Shown here: in pieces, positions 22,337-32,600 of the stretch
Layout: the number at the start of each line of letters is the position of its first letter
How positions within the stretch are numbered: position 1 is the first letter of the stretch
DNA from: a virus
Direction: 5' to 3' (one strand)
DNA: 38,754 nucleotides
IMG/VR virus record: IMGVR_UViG_3300031772_000109
Location: 1-38,754 of that record
Made by a program: the position numbers and the translations under genes
Notes under the pieces: generated by a model
Database searches by the model: none
What the model was told of the DNA's origin: nothing
The model's input: the letters and a program-made list of their open reading frames with translations, nothing else

Positions 22337-23347
22337 TTAAGTGTAGTCAAGAATCGAAATTCCTGTGTAATTATTATCATTTGAATTTATATTATTAAAC
22401 ACGTTGTGGTTCGCTCCGTATAGAAGAATCCCGTTCTGATTATTCCCGTTAGTGTTGATATTACTGAACTGGTTGTAGTCGGAAGCAACGATGTCTATTC
22501 CGTCCAAGCCAGAATTAATTATATCTAAATCGGAAAAGACGGAATTAAACACGTAAGCAAGGCTCAGGCTGGTCGTATAGGTTGCGTCGTTTTCGTTCAT
22601 TATAATATTCTTTACTACTATCCCTAGGCATCCTTGCAGATAAATCGCCTGACTTGCCACCGCCACATCCTGACCCTTAACCGTAAAATTTTCCATTATA
22701 ACGTTAGTTTTAAATGTTCCTGCATAGTATGTTAAACCGCTGGCAGCACTCCCCAAATAGGTGCTAACCAGTTCAAGATGCGTATCATCCGTGACCGTTA
22801 AAACTTCATAATAGTTTCCGCTGAAAACGATATAATCTCCCGCCGCCAGGTTTGACGCCCAAAGCGTTCCCGTTCCCGTGACTATCGCATCGGCAGTTAC
22901 GGCAATCGTTCCCGCCCGATAACTCGTATCACCCAAAACCTTAATGGCATTATCGCCGTTAAGATTTATAATAGTGTTTCGTTTATCTTCACCAATTAAA
23001 TAAATATTAGACTCAAGCACCAAATCGTCGGGTAAAATATACTCACCGTTCTTCAGATAAATTGACCCGCCGCCTGCACGCTTCGCTTCGTTCAGAGCAT
23101 CAAAGACGTTCGTGTGCGTGCCGTCCCCCTTCAAGTCAACGATATAGTCAAAGTCCCTAAAGCTTACTTTGTTTATGCAGATTGAGCGTTCTGGTATTTC
23201 CTGATTTACTTGGCTAAAATTAATGTTCGCTAAAACGCTGGCAGGAATAGGAGTGCGGTTATTATTGACATCAAAGCCCGCCTCAGCCAAGTCTGGGTTT
23301 CTGTTGGTGTTGTTTACAGTATTATTCAATCCTGCTATTCCGCTCAT
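22337..23347 (-). CDS. tail spike with pectate-lyase-like beta-helix
   Basis: 336 residues. The N-terminal ~70 residues may attach to the tail. FRDFDYIVDLKGDGTHTNVF then ALNEAKRAGGGSIYLKNGEY is the standard start of phage pectate-lyase-like spikes. NosD-type coils follow (NQFSNINTNGNNQNGILLYG) and stop at ISILDYT without a capping domain. Its ATG overlaps the stop of the propeller gene (ATGA). It may form one spike with the product of 20504. Confidence 0.75.
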   Translation of the reverse strand: MSGIAGLNNTVNNTNRNPDLAEAGFDVNNNRTPIPASVLANINFSQVNQEIPERSICINKVSFRDFDYIVDLKGDGTHTNVFDALNEAKRAGGGSIYLKNGEYILPDDLVLESNIYLIGEDKRNTIINLNGDNAIKVLGDTSYRAGTIAVTADAIVTGTGTLWASNLAAGDYIVFSGNYYEVLTVTDDTHLELVSTYLGSAASGLTYYAGTFKTNVIMENFTVKGQDVAVASQAIYLQGCLGIVVKNIIMNENDATYTTSLSLAYVFNSVFSDLDIINSGLDGIDIVASDYNQFSNINTNGNNQNGILLYGANHNVFNNINSNDNNYTGISILDYT

Positions 23348-24804
23348 AAAGTTGAGTCTTGCCCCAGTTGAAGCGAGAGACCTAGAATCTCAAACGCTTG
23401 ATTGGGGCTATATTCTTTAAATTCAAATTCAATTAAGTGTCCTGTTAACCTTTTATCAAAACTATTAATTACGCCCGTGAGCTGCCCGATGTCGGTAAAC
23501 GGCATTACCACCTCCTGATTGCGGTCATAGACTCTGAATCGGATAGTTACGCCCTGGGCGTATTGAGCGTAAACCATTATTTTATTGACTGTTTTCTGAA
23601 CGGCGGGGTCACCAAAGTCGAACGCCTTTGTCCGCACGTGAGCAATAATTGGCTTGCCATCATCGGCATAAATAGGCGTAGTATCGGTATATTTAGATTT
23701 AACATGCACCATGCCGTCAGACACTCCGAGATAAAGAAAATCATCAACGCCGTCGGTATAGCGGGCGAGAACGCCAACACCATCGTAAAGCTCCCGCCAT
23801 CGCCACATGCCAGTCGCAAAGGTATAAGTTGCCATACAGTTGGCGTAAGATAAGCCGTTGGCTTCTGTCGCTCCCAAGTAAATTATGTATTCTCCATCCA
23901 CGACTTCGGACGTCCAATTTGTTGCTGTTGAATTCATCAGCAATTCTTTTATGTCGTTGCCAATCGGCGTCGGCTGACCGCCCGTGCTTGTCCAAATATT
24001 GTCTTTATTCGCCCAAATAAGATAAGAGGAAAAAGTATTGATTGTCCGATTATTGATACAGCCAATGTCAAACATGTTCTTGCGACTAGACTGGTCATAA
24101 ACATAGGCAGAGAACTCGGTAAAAACAATTAATCTGTCCCAATTAGAACCCATGCCCGTAATACTTTCAGAATAGTCCACGTCAAAGAAGTCGGAAGCGG
24201 GCGTCCAAGTTATCGCTCCTGCGACAGGAACAGAAGAATAGTAAACCCGATAAGGATAAAGTGTTGAGCCAGAATAGCAATTGGCGACATACAGGCGGTC
24301 ACGATAGCGGGTGATATATTTGCCCTGTGCCATGTTGGTTACATTGGTTGCGGTTGAAAACGTCGTGCCTGTTAGCGATGCAACAGGGAGAAAGACAGAA
24401 TCGGTTGAGTCGTAGCCGACCATAAAGCAATAGCCGATAAAAGTTTCAAAATCAACCCGCGAATCTTCAAAACCGTCCCAAGTCGCCCCGACATTAATAT
24501 CCGTCCATGTGCCTGCGTTGTTATATTTCAGAGTTAAGTTAGTCCCTGCGGCGTTATTAATCGTCGCCAAGACTTTATTGACAGAAGATGATTGGCGAAA
24601 ATGATAAAGCCCTGTCAGTGATTTGCCAGCTTCCAGCGTTGTCCCGACCTTGCTGTAACCCAAGTCTTTGATTATTTTGCCAAGCTTATAAGAAAGATTG
24701 ACGCCGTTACAGATACTGAGCTGATTGTCCGCCATTAAAAGCGGCGACAATTCGGTTGACGGCGGAGTGAGAAAGTTATTTAGATGTCGTTCGTTCATCA
24801 ACAT
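23344..24804 (-). CDS. podovirus-type tail nozzle/stabilisation protein (beta-propeller)
   Basis: 486 residues of repeated beta sheet typical of tail nozzle proteins related to P22 gp10 and T7 gp12. Examples are YRDRLYVANCYSGSTLYPYR, VYYSSVPVAGAITW, FDVDYSESITGMGSNWDRL, IVFTEFSAYVYD and WANKDNIWTSTGGQPTPIG. Such proteins form the distal ring that closes the DNA channel and holds spikes. ATG at 24798 is an alternative start. It is followed directly by the spike gene, fitting this role. Confidence 0.65.
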   Translation of the reverse strand: MLMNERHLNNFLTPPSTELSPLLMADNQLSICNGVNLSYKLGKIIKDLGYSKVGTTLEAGKSLTGLYHFRQSSSVNKVLATINNAAGTNLTLKYNNAGTWTDINVGATWDGFEDSRVDFETFIGYCFMVGYDSTDSVFLPVASLTGTTFSTATNVTNMAQGKYITRYRDRLYVANCYSGSTLYPYRVYYSSVPVAGAITWTPASDFFDVDYSESITGMGSNWDRLIVFTEFSAYVYDQSSRKNMFDIGCINNRTINTFSSYLIWANKDNIWTSTGGQPTPIGNDIKELLMNSTATNWTSEVVDGEYIIYLGATEANGLSYANCMATYTFATGMWRWRELYDGVGVLARYTDGVDDFLYLGVSDGMVHVKSKYTDTTPIYADDGKPIIAHVRTKAFDFGDPAVQKTVNKIMVYAQYAQGVTIRFRVYDRNQEVVMPFTDIGQLTGVINSFDKRLTGHLIEFEFKEYSPNQAFEILGLSLQLGQDSTL

Positions 24805-24809
24805 ATTAT

Positions 24810-26168
24810 CTAAAAGTTATAATAAATCGTATCTTCCAAAATAGGCAACTTGTAAGAGTTAAGACTCCCCTGAATCGAATCGTTAAATTCTTTCATAAAT
24901 ATTCCGAAGTTCTCGAAATTCCGCTTTCGCTTCTCAATTTTGGCGGCGATAAAGGTTTGCATATCATCAGTAAACGGAACTTCTGTCGTGGAAGCGAATT
25001 CAGTGAAGCGGGTAAGCTTTTTAAGATATTCCATCCTAAAACTATAACCATTGTACTCTGTGTCCACTGGACAATTAACAACTATTTTGTTGTCAATCGT
25101 AATCGTATATTTATCTGGCAAGCCTGGATTAATGTTCTGCCAAACGATACTGCCAACGGCGATAATTGCCGTTATGTCAGCGGCAGGTATTCCGCTTAAA
25201 GTATTGGTTGATGTGTCATTAGCGGTATAAACAATGTCCATTCCGTTAATAAAGACCGTGCCAGCTGAAGCGAATTCTGCCGTATTAGTTAAAACAATCG
25301 AAGTCGCTGCTACTCCCGCTTGCGTGGCAACTGTCGTTCTTGAAACATCAGCATATATAACGTCCATCTCGTCATTATCAATAAACTTTAATCTGGCGTT
25401 GCCGAATTTAACGCCCTTTAATCCTTGCACGTTGCCTGGATATTTTAATTCATACGTCAAGCCAGTCAGAGCATAGGTATTTTCATATTGAATGGCAGTA
25501 ATAGAGGAGTCGTCAGGCACTAACTCAAACTTCCAATCATACTTAGTAATTGAGTCCTGACAGTCGTTAGCGTCCTGAAGAAGCTGTTTCTCGCCGCTAT
25601 ATTGCCCGCCAATCTCAACTGAGGCGTCGGCACAGGCTTTTTCCACTATATCCCTAACCGTTGTGCTTCCCAGGCCAGAATAAGACACTCCAGTCGAATA
25701 AGAGCTATAAGTCGTCAAAATAAGGTTGTAAAAACGAACAAAGAAATAACCAGTTGAATTTGTCAAGTCCTGATAATAGCTTTCCTTTCTGTCAGCGTTT
25801 ATCGCTTGAACTGAGCCGAGAACGACTTTAGCACCTGTTAAGGTTGTTGCACGAGAGAACTCCACCTGATTATAATTAATAAGGGTAACTGGCGTATCGG
25901 CGTAATGGTCTCTGGTCGTATTAGTGGCAAGAGTAATTGTTGTGCCAGTCGGTGCGGTAGCGGCATGAAGCTTCACTATTTCCGCCGTTGGGTCGCCAAA
26001 GTTGCCGATTAAAATGTAATTATTAATGGCGAAACCAGAAATACCAGAAACCGAAATCGTTCCCGACGCACTTGGCGAATCAGTAATTAGCCGAGTTGTT
26101 TTCATGCTGTCAGTCAGCGTCAGATTGCTGACCAATAAGTTTGCGTTTTCTATGCGGGTGTTTATCAT
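24810..26168 (-). CDS. virion structural protein, probable tail component (452 aa)
   Basis: Beta-rich protein with two Ig- or barrel-like stretches at the N-terminus (ISVSGISGFAINNYILIGNF) and again near residue 290 (ATSIVLTNTAEFASAGTVF, then INGMDIVY). A middle helical part (VRDIVEKACADASVEIG) is followed by a folded C-terminus. Position just before the nozzle protein suggests a tail or neck part. No exact family recognised. Confidence 0.55.
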   Translation of the reverse strand: MINTRIENANLLVSNLTLTDSMKTTRLITDSPSASGTISVSGISGFAINNYILIGNFGDPTAEIVKLHAATAPTGTTITLATNTTRDHYADTPVTLINYNQVEFSRATTLTGAKVVLGSVQAINADRKESYYQDLTNSTGYFFVRFYNLILTTYSSYSTGVSYSGLGSTTVRDIVEKACADASVEIGGQYSGEKQLLQDANDCQDSITKYDWKFELVPDDSSITAIQYENTYALTGLTYELKYPGNVQGLKGVKFGNARLKFIDNDEMDVIYADVSRTTVATQAGVAATSIVLTNTAEFASAGTVFINGMDIVYTANDTSTNTLSGIPAADITAIIAVGSIVWQNINPGLPDKYTITIDNKIVVNCPVDTEYNGYSFRMEYLKKLTRFTEFASTTEVPFTDDMQTFIAAKIEKRKRNFENFGIFMKEFNDSIQGSLNSYKLPILEDTIYYNF

Positions 26169-26177
26169 ATATTTATA

Positions 26178-27038
26178 TTAAAAATTAAGTCCTTTAGGAA
26201 TTGAGTCAAATAAGTCAGTCTGAACTGTCGCACTCTTGATAGCGTATAAACAAGCTTGAGCCGAGCGTTCTGGCGAGATTTCTCTCATCTTACCGCCGAT
26301 TATGATACCGAATCTTCCTTTGCCAACGCCTTCAAAGACGATTTTGCCTTCATTGTTCTTGATAAATTGTTCATCTGTCATAGATTTTTCTTTTATATTA
26401 AACCCTCGTAAATAAAAAACTTTATCCAAGGCGTATTTCTTTTCTTCCTGCCAATAAGAGTCTGAAATGTTGTAGTACGCTGGTAAACCATCTCCTATTT
26501 CTCCTCGTCCTTCAATCATTACATAATGATTTAAAGTTCCGACTGGATTAAGAATTCCATCGCCGTCTGCAAATCTGACATTCCCAACCGCAGGTGATAT
26601 GGCTATATCCATAGCCATATCCTCAATATCAAACCTTTTAAGAAACTCCGCACCTAAGTCTTTCATCTCCTGCGTGATTGCGTCTTTGCTCATATACTCA
26701 TTCCAACTATTCGCCTTATTCGGATAAAGGCTTTCAGGAATCAGTCCATAGGCCTTGATGCAATTCATTACATTCCAAAAGGTGTTGCCGTAAATCGTGG
26801 TATTGCTCATTGATGCGGTGTAGCGAACAGAGAAGTCAAGATTAGTGTCTTTGTTAAAATATCCATTATCTCTTAACCACTCAAAATTGTTTTTTACAAA
26901 GAGTTTAGTATTCATCAAAGTCTGTATCGCTTTTAGCGTTGCGAAGGTGACGCACGCTTCCGTATCAAACGCATTATTAAAACCTGCGTTAATAAACTGG
27001 ATTTTATTGGGACGAGTAAGATAGGTTTTCCAATCCAT
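26178..27038 (-). CDS. papain-like (C1A-fold) cysteine protease
   Basis: 286 residues. The active-site outline is present: Cys29 in TEACVTFATLKA, YGLIPESLYP (papain's G.L.E..YPY region, about 97-106), His171 in GTLNHYVMI, and ISDSYW (191-196) where papains have NSW, so the usual Asn is Asp193. About 60 residues at the end form an extra domain with IIIGGKMREISPE. It lies between the lysis cluster and tail genes, so it may be a virion protease or a peptide-cutting lysin. Substrate unknown. Confidence 0.7.
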   Translation of the reverse strand: MDWKTYLTRPNKIQFINAGFNNAFDTEACVTFATLKAIQTLMNTKLFVKNNFEWLRDNGYFNKDTNLDFSVRYTASMSNTTIYGNTFWNVMNCIKAYGLIPESLYPNKANSWNEYMSKDAITQEMKDLGAEFLKRFDIEDMAMDIAISPAVGNVRFADGDGILNPVGTLNHYVMIEGRGEIGDGLPAYYNISDSYWQEEKKYALDKVFYLRGFNIKEKSMTDEQFIKNNEGKIVFEGVGKGRFGIIIGGKMREISPERSAQACLYAIKSATVQTDLFDSIPKGLNF

Positions 27039-27040
27039 TT

Positions 27041-27478
27041 TTATAATTTATACAGCTTATTTAAACTATTTCTTAATTGTAGGAAAACATTTTCAATGAA
27101 ATACGCTTCAAACTCAATCTCTTCTGCTCCTATTGTCTTCGCTTCCCATTGAAACTGCTTGTAGTGAATCACCTCGTGAAGAAGAACATCATAAGAACTC
27201 ATCTCGAATCCCCACGTTCTTAACAAAAGAAGAAAATAACATATACCTTCTTTGTTTTTCAAGCAAATCATACACCCAAGACTTGTTTCCTTCAAGATTT
27301 TAAATCCTTTCTCTATTTGAGGTTTAATATCTTTATAATCTTTCTTAAACGACTTGGAAAGTTTAGTCTTATTTATCCACTCCTCAAAGTTCTTAAAAGT
27401 AGCACCGACACAGACAATTATTTCCGAGTTAAATATTGCTATTGGTTCAAGAAATATCTTTTTAGTAGCTCCTGACAT
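27041..27478 (-). CDS. HExxH zinc metalloprotease-like protein
   Basis: 145 residues. LLHEVIHYKQF gives HEVIH at 101-105, and E124 in EIEFEAYFIE is a good third zinc ligand, the arrangement of small gluzincins. The N-terminal 90 residues include a hydrophobic strand region (CYFLLLLRTWGF). The gene overlaps a small membrane gene and sits in the lysis cluster. It could process a virion or lysis protein. Function inferred from the motif alone. Confidence 0.6.
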   Translation of the reverse strand: MSGATKKIFLEPIAIFNSEIIVCVGATFKNFEEWINKTKLSKSFKKDYKDIKPQIEKGFKILKETSLGCMICLKNKEGICYFLLLLRTWGFEMSSYDVLLHEVIHYKQFQWEAKTIGAEEIEFEAYFIENVFLQLRNSLNKLYKL

Positions 27479-27551
27479 TTAAGCAAAAAGTTATAGTAAA
27501 TAAAACTAAGAACATTGTCATCACTAAGATTGCTTTCCAATAAATACTCAT
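27462..27551 (-). CDS. 29-residue membrane peptide in the lysis cluster
   Basis: MSIYWKAILVMTMFLVLFTI and TFCLNVRSY, a single membrane helix. Its ATG overlaps the stop of the XhlA-like gene (ATGA), and its end overlaps the metalloprotease start by 17 bases. The tight overlaps at both ends argue that it is real. Confidence 0.5.
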   Translation of the reverse strand: MSIYWKAILVMTMFLVLFTITFCLNVRSY

Positions 27552-27769
27552 AGCTTATGAGAAGTTAAAATATAAGTAAGAAGCGTTCCGCAAGCAGTTG
27601 CCAGTGTTGAAACGAGCAACATTATGTTCCACGATGGTCTGCCTAACAGCTTGTCCTTAATCTGAACAATGTCCTCAGCCAGCTTAACCAGCAAGGAGTC
27701 GTGACTCTTTAGCATCTGCGTATTGCAGGCTAAATCCACTTTCATATTTTCTAAATCTTTTTCATCCAT
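27548..27769 (-). CDS. XhlA-like holin/hemolysin accessory protein
   Basis: 73 residues: an N-terminal coiled coil (MDEKDLENMKVDLACNTQML to KDKLLG, about 1-43) and one C-terminal membrane helix (NIMLLVSTLATACGTLLTYI), the layout of XhlA and related phage lysis proteins. It overlaps both neighbours. It is expected to act at the cytoplasmic membrane with a holin. Confidence 0.65.
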   Translation of the reverse strand: MDEKDLENMKVDLACNTQMLKSHDSLLVKLAEDIVQIKDKLLGRPSWNIMLLVSTLATACGTLLTYILTSHKL

Positions 27770-27971
27770 ACAGATTGATTATGTAAATAAAGATGAACAC
27801 AACTGCTATTGAACTAAAATACAGGAATACAGTAAGGATTACAGCTAATGCCAAGCAAATAGCCAATTTAATCGTCCATTCAACGCTATCAAAGAAAAGT
27901 CGGTAAAAGTATTCTAAGAACTTTCTGTTCGTATTATTTAGGAGCTTTAACCAAAGCAGACTTAATACCAA
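27762..27971 (-). CDS. small membrane protein, holin candidate, TTG start
   Basis: 69 residues. A polar and aromatic N-terminus is followed by a long hydrophobic stretch (LAICLALAVILTVFLYFSSI, then AVVFIFIYIINLYG), one long or two short helices. The start at 27971 is TTG, since no ATG gives the N-terminus; AAGGA lies about 11 bases upstream. It overlaps the preceding gene by 38 bases and the next by 8. Confidence 0.5.
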   Translation of the reverse strand: MVLSLLWLKLLNNTNRKFLEYFYRLFFDSVEWTIKLAICLALAVILTVFLYFSSIAVVFIFIYIINLYG

Positions 27972-28113
27972 CTAAGGCAAGTCCTTCCATTATTTGCTCG
28001 GCGTTAAAGTCGTTTATACAACCAATGATAATCCAGCATACGCCAGAAATATACAGCTTCTTTCCGTCTAGAAACTTCCAGATTACTAAAGCTAAATTGT
28101 AGATTGTCTTCAT
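27934..28113 (-). CDS. small phage holin-like protein (59 aa)
   Basis: MKTIYNLALVIWKFLDGKKL, YISGVCWIIIGCI, then GLALVGIKSALVKAPK. The FLDGKKxYI opening, one central helix and the closing LALVGIKSA segment resemble a common small holin type in phage lysis cassettes. It is the first gene of the dense lysis cluster. Confidence 0.6.
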   Translation of the reverse strand: MKTIYNLALVIWKFLDGKKLYISGVCWIIIGCINDFNAEQIMEGLALVGIKSALVKAPK

Positions 28114-28129
28114 AATATTTAGGTTAGTT

Positions 28130-28180
28130 TATTAGAATTGAGAGGGGGTTAGCCTCTCTTAGACTAGACCACCCCCTTCC
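28130..28180 (-). other. G/C-rich inverted repeats between the lectin-like and lysis genes
   Basis: GAGAGG and CCTCTC flank GGGTTAG around 28140-28160, and the G run can also pair with CCCCC near 28171-28176, giving alternative hairpins. This lies at the end of the small cysteine gene and could mark the boundary of the lysis transcripts. Confidence 0.35.
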
Positions 28181-28373
28181 TGTGTTTACACTTTTCTCTT
28201 AAAGAACAAATCCCTTGGCAGAAGACACTCCGCAATCTTTGGCTATGTCGCCTGATAAAATCGCTGGCGTGTCTTTGTTTGTCGCTTACTGTATCAGCTT
28301 TTTTAGCCTTTAGGTAATCGCTGATAAGTTTTACCTGATAGGCGTTAAACTCTTTTAAGTTATGACAACACAT
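28164..28373 (-). CDS. small cysteine-rich basic protein (69 aa)
   Basis: MCCHNLKEFNAYQ..., with CC-H at the start and CQGICSLREKCKH at the end, a possible zinc-binding set; the middle is helical and basic. TAAGGAG, overlapping the stop codon of the lectin-like gene, is a strong Shine-Dalgarno sequence 6 bases before its ATG, which supports translation. Function unknown. Confidence 0.55.
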   Translation of the reverse strand: MCCHNLKEFNAYQVKLISDYLKAKKADTVSDKQRHASDFIRRHSQRLRSVFCQGICSLREKCKHRKGVV

Positions 28374-28382
28374 TGAATCTCC

Positions 28383-29594
28383 TTAGGTATTTGTGTTTAC
28401 TGTCTTCACGTTCGCTATTAGATTAGTATTTATGCTTTTTATATTCGCCCTAACATTAGTGTTATATGTTTTAATATTGGATGTAGCTGGGACATAAGCA
28501 ACCATTCCGACAACTGAACAACCCCTGACTGCGACGGCATTGTTTTCCACGTTACCCATTTCCATCGCATCAATTCCTCCAGTTGTCCACGCAGTTGCAG
28601 TCGCTGGGTCAACAAGCGTCAATAATCCTCTTGAACTTGCTGTCGTTGTCCCATTAAAAGTTGCTGTATCAGTCGCTGATGCTCCTGACTTTATTCTTAA
28701 AAAAGTCGCTGAAGTGACAGATGTGTTTTCTCTCGTCAGCGTAACAACTTCTAAGGCTTTAATCGTTCCTGTAATCGATTTAGTCGCACAGGACTGCATA
28801 TCGAAAAGAGCGATATTTGGATTTCCAGTAGTCGGCGATTGAACATACTCGGCAACGGCCGGAGGAAGTTCATTGACTTGAGTATAATCACTTGCCCCAG
28901 TTCCATTAGCCCACGACATTGTTGAGCCATTAGTAATCGGAAGAATTGATTTGACTTCAACATCTCCTGTCTGATAAGCGGCATCGTCTATGACAATATC
29001 ATCATAAAAAAAGTCTACATTTTCCGCTGGGTTTGAACCAATAACATCACCAAAAAATATGCTTCCACAATTTACATTAGTCAAATCAGCATTACCTGAA
29101 AGCTCTGATGTTCCGTTTATCTTTAACTCATAAGCCGATGTCGGAGTTCCAGTCGTTACTTTGGTATCTATCCGATACCAAGTATTTACTGATAAAACTG
29201 TTGCTCCGGGAGAACCGATAATTGTTCCATTTTTATCAAAAACTGATAACTTTCCATTCTTATCCAACTTTACTTTAAACTTTAAATCGGAAGAAGTGTT
29301 ATAAACACTATGAATACAAACAGGATTCGTAGTCGGTTTTACCGCATATCTGAAATAAAACTGACTATAAATAGTTGCGTGATTAAACCCTGTTCCATTT
29401 CCAAGACCAGCAAAAGCATATAAATAAGATTGAAAATAACACGCTTCTGTCGTAACAGGGGTTATTCTTCCTGCATAAGTTCCTGTTCTGACTGTAGTAG
29501 TTGAAATAGTCGCTCCTGCTCCTGTTGAAAGAGCATCACCGATATTAAAAGTGGCGCTTCCAAATTCAAAACCTGTAAAACAAATTAAAGCCAT
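28383..29594 (-). CDS. virion protein with lectin-like (LamG/concanavalin) domain
   Basis: 403 residues. Residues 1-210 look like a beta-sandwich lectin domain: ALICFTGFEFG, YSQFYFRYAV, KFKVKLDKNGKLSVFDKNG, VNTWYRIDTKV, FFYDDIVIDD. The rest is a second beta domain. The last 30 residues are a short repeat (NIKTYNTNVRANIKSINTN, then LIANVKTVNTNT). It probably contacts sugars on the host surface as part of the tail or capsid. Confidence 0.6.
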   Translation of the reverse strand: MALICFTGFEFGSATFNIGDALSTGAGATISTTTVRTGTYAGRITPVTTEACYFQSYLYAFAGLGNGTGFNHATIYSQFYFRYAVKPTTNPVCIHSVYNTSSDLKFKVKLDKNGKLSVFDKNGTIIGSPGATVLSVNTWYRIDTKVTTGTPTSAYELKINGTSELSGNADLTNVNCGSIFFGDVIGSNPAENVDFFYDDIVIDDAAYQTGDVEVKSILPITNGSTMSWANGTGASDYTQVNELPPAVAEYVQSPTTGNPNIALFDMQSCATKSITGTIKALEVVTLTRENTSVTSATFLRIKSGASATDTATFNGTTTASSRGLLTLVDPATATAWTTGGIDAMEMGNVENNAVAVRGCSVVGMVAYVPATSNIKTYNTNVRANIKSINTNLIANVKTVNTNT

Positions 29595-29604
29595 AAAATT
29601 TTTA

Positions 29605-32600
29605 TCAAGCTACGGTTGTTTGTGAATCACTTGACGGGAAGAACGCCAGAGTATCAGCATCTAAACCGAAGCCGACAACTCTAATTACAGCGTCCGCACC
29701 AGTCGGGATTGCTTCCTGAATTGCACCTAGAGTCTCGCCTGCGTATTGAACCGCTCCAACGGTCATATTCCAAGCGTCTATATGAACAAACGAGCCAGGT
29801 AAAGCAACCTTCATCGCCTCACCGTCATTCTTCGCCTCTAATGCTATTCCCATTAAACCAACGCAAGTTGCTATCGCATCAGCATCAACCTCTAACCACT
29901 TACCGCCTGTGCCGAAGAAAACTAAATCACCGACTGCTGAAGAATATCCTGCATTAAACGAATCAGTATAATTCCCTGTGCATTGAGCATTTGTTGTTGG
30001 TAAGGTTAGCTTAACTCCACCTCCTGCTGGTAGTATTATTCCGGCCCCAGTCGCTGCCGTTATTGTATTGTCCGCAACGATAGTATGACTTCCTGTATGT
30101 TCGCCGATATGGTCAGCTAAGGTAGTTGTTGAGTGTATTGTAGTTAAATCACTTTGTCCTGCATTTGTAATTGTGTTATCAAAAACTATTGTATGAGCTC
30201 CAGTCGTTTCTCCAATATGGTCTGCCTTCGCTGTCGTAAATGTTCCTGCTGCTGCCGTTGCTCCACCAATCGTTACCGCATCTGCCGTGCCACCGTTTAT
30301 ATCCGCTGTCGTTAAAACTGCCGAAGCCGAGGTTAAGACTCCAGTTGAAGCGTTGAAGGTTAAGTTGGTATTTGTCTTTAAAGGAAGAGAACCTGAAACA
30401 TCAGTAACGAAAGCTATTGAACAAGAAGTATCGGCGGTTTCCGCTGCTGTTGTAACTGTTCCTGCGTTGCCCGATACAGAAGTTGGGGCTGCCATCATAG
30501 CGTGCTTATGGTCTTGTCTGGTCGCAAACGCCGAAGTTCCTAGTGCCGCCGCATCTCCAAACGCTTGCGTAGAAGGAACTGTGACATCAAATAATGCCTT
30601 ATTCGTGTAAGCCGTTTCTCCGTTGGTAATCCCAACATAATTATAAAGTCCAGAAGCAGGTGCTGTCGCTATTGGAGCTAAACCTGCTACTGAAGTTGAA
30701 GCGGCAGGATAACCAGAACAAGACGAAAGAACTCCCGCTGTTGGAGTGCCAAGAGCAGGCGTAGTAAACGAAGGAGATATAAGAGGTGCTTTTAAAGCAA
30801 GAGCATCAAAGACTGCGTTACCAGAGGGAGCGATTGTTGTGTGTCCGTCAACAATCGAATCTTCAACCTGCGATACTATGTCAGTAGTCATCGCAACTGT
30901 TCCGTCTTTAGCTGGAAGAATATTTGTATAATCTGTCGCACTCGTATTCGCCACACTGATAATATTTCTTCCAGTAGAAGTGCCAATCATTGATATTTTA
31001 TCCTTATCAAATTTCTTCTCTGCCGTGACAGTCTGCACTGTACCTAACAACATATCTCCACCACCAGCAGAAATATCAGAAGTTAAAGCTAGAGTTCCGT
31101 CTTTAGCTTGTAATATTGCAGTATAATTACTGGAAGAAGTATTAGCATTTGAGAGTGTCGTTGTCCCAGTCGAAGTGCCTTTAGTAATAATCGTGTCTTT
31201 GTCAAAAGTCTTAGCACCAGTTATTGTCTCTGCTCCTGCCGTATGAACTAATCCTATATTTGAGTTTGCCGAATTATCTCCCGTATTCGTTCCAGTTACT
31301 GAAGCTGTATCAGCCACAGTTAAAACTTTAGGTGTCGTTCCTGCTGTAATAGTAAAGCCAGTTGTTTGCGGTGCTACTGGATTAGCTACAACAAGCGGAC
31401 TAGCCCCTGTTCCTGTTCCAGTGAGAGTAGCGTCAGTCGCGACTGTTGATAAATAGTTCCCTGAAGGACTGCCAATCTGGCTAAATTTATTTCCAGTTAA
31501 TAAAGTAACAGCTCTTAGTGTCCAATTGGTAGTAAAATCAATTATTATTTTTCCAATACAAATAAGTTCTGGTGCTTGCGTTGTGAGTGTTCCTAAATTA
31601 AGCTCGCTTGGAAGTCTTAAAGCTTCTGTGTTTACAGCAGTAGTTATAGCACCAGCACTTGCGTTTGTAGCTTGAGTAATCCATTGAGGTTGAATAAATA
31701 AATATCTGTATGCTTGCGAGTTAGCCGAAGTTGTAACTGGCAAAGCATAAATCCAAACAGTCGCTGCACTATTGGCTGGCATCAATGTCTGTCCCCAGTT
31801 CGGAGTTGAAAAAGTATTGTAGTAAGGATTGTTGGTGCTTAAAGGAATAATATCAGTTGCATCTAGAGTATAAGCACCGACAGAAGTTCCAGTAAGATTA
31901 TAGATTGTATATGTTTCAGAAGTTAAGGCAGGCAAAGTCGTTGCTAAATCTTCATCTTGAATAATAGTCTGGTCAATGTTTGGTCTTCTATCTGCCGCAG
32001 TAGTAGAACTTAAAGCATAGCTTGCTGCTGGAATCGTTCCACCAGAGCTTTTGTAAGTTCCGATAGTTTCGTGAAATTCTTGGTGGTCTTGCCAAGGCAT
32101 AAAGCCGTGGCTTTCTCTTAAAGCATATTTATTCGCAGTTCCATAATAAACTGAAGCAATTAAAACTTGGTCGAATCCAGAGAAAGCGTCAGTAGTCCAG
32201 ACAAAGTTAGCTCCATCATAAGAAAGAAAATAATTATGGTCGGCAGTGTTAGTGTGTGCTGTCGAAACCCAGCCATTTACAAATGTCGGATTAGCCACTG
32301 AAACATCAACTCCTTGATAATAAGCTACGAAAGCTCCAATAAGAGTTATCTTTTGAGTAGTCGGGTCATAATTTATTGTAGGCTGAACAGAAAAGCCTGT
32401 CGGCTCTTTAGTTAAAGCGTTTTGTGTTGTATTTATGTAAGCAGAATTATCAAAGTTAACGACTGTTCCGTTACCCTTTAAAAAGCCAGTTCCGTTTGTT
32501 GTTGTCGAAGTCGTTATATTATCAAAAGTAATAGAGCGATTAGGAAAGGTGTAAGACTTATTGGCACTTGCCAGTGAAGCCGTATTAAAACTAGCCTGAA

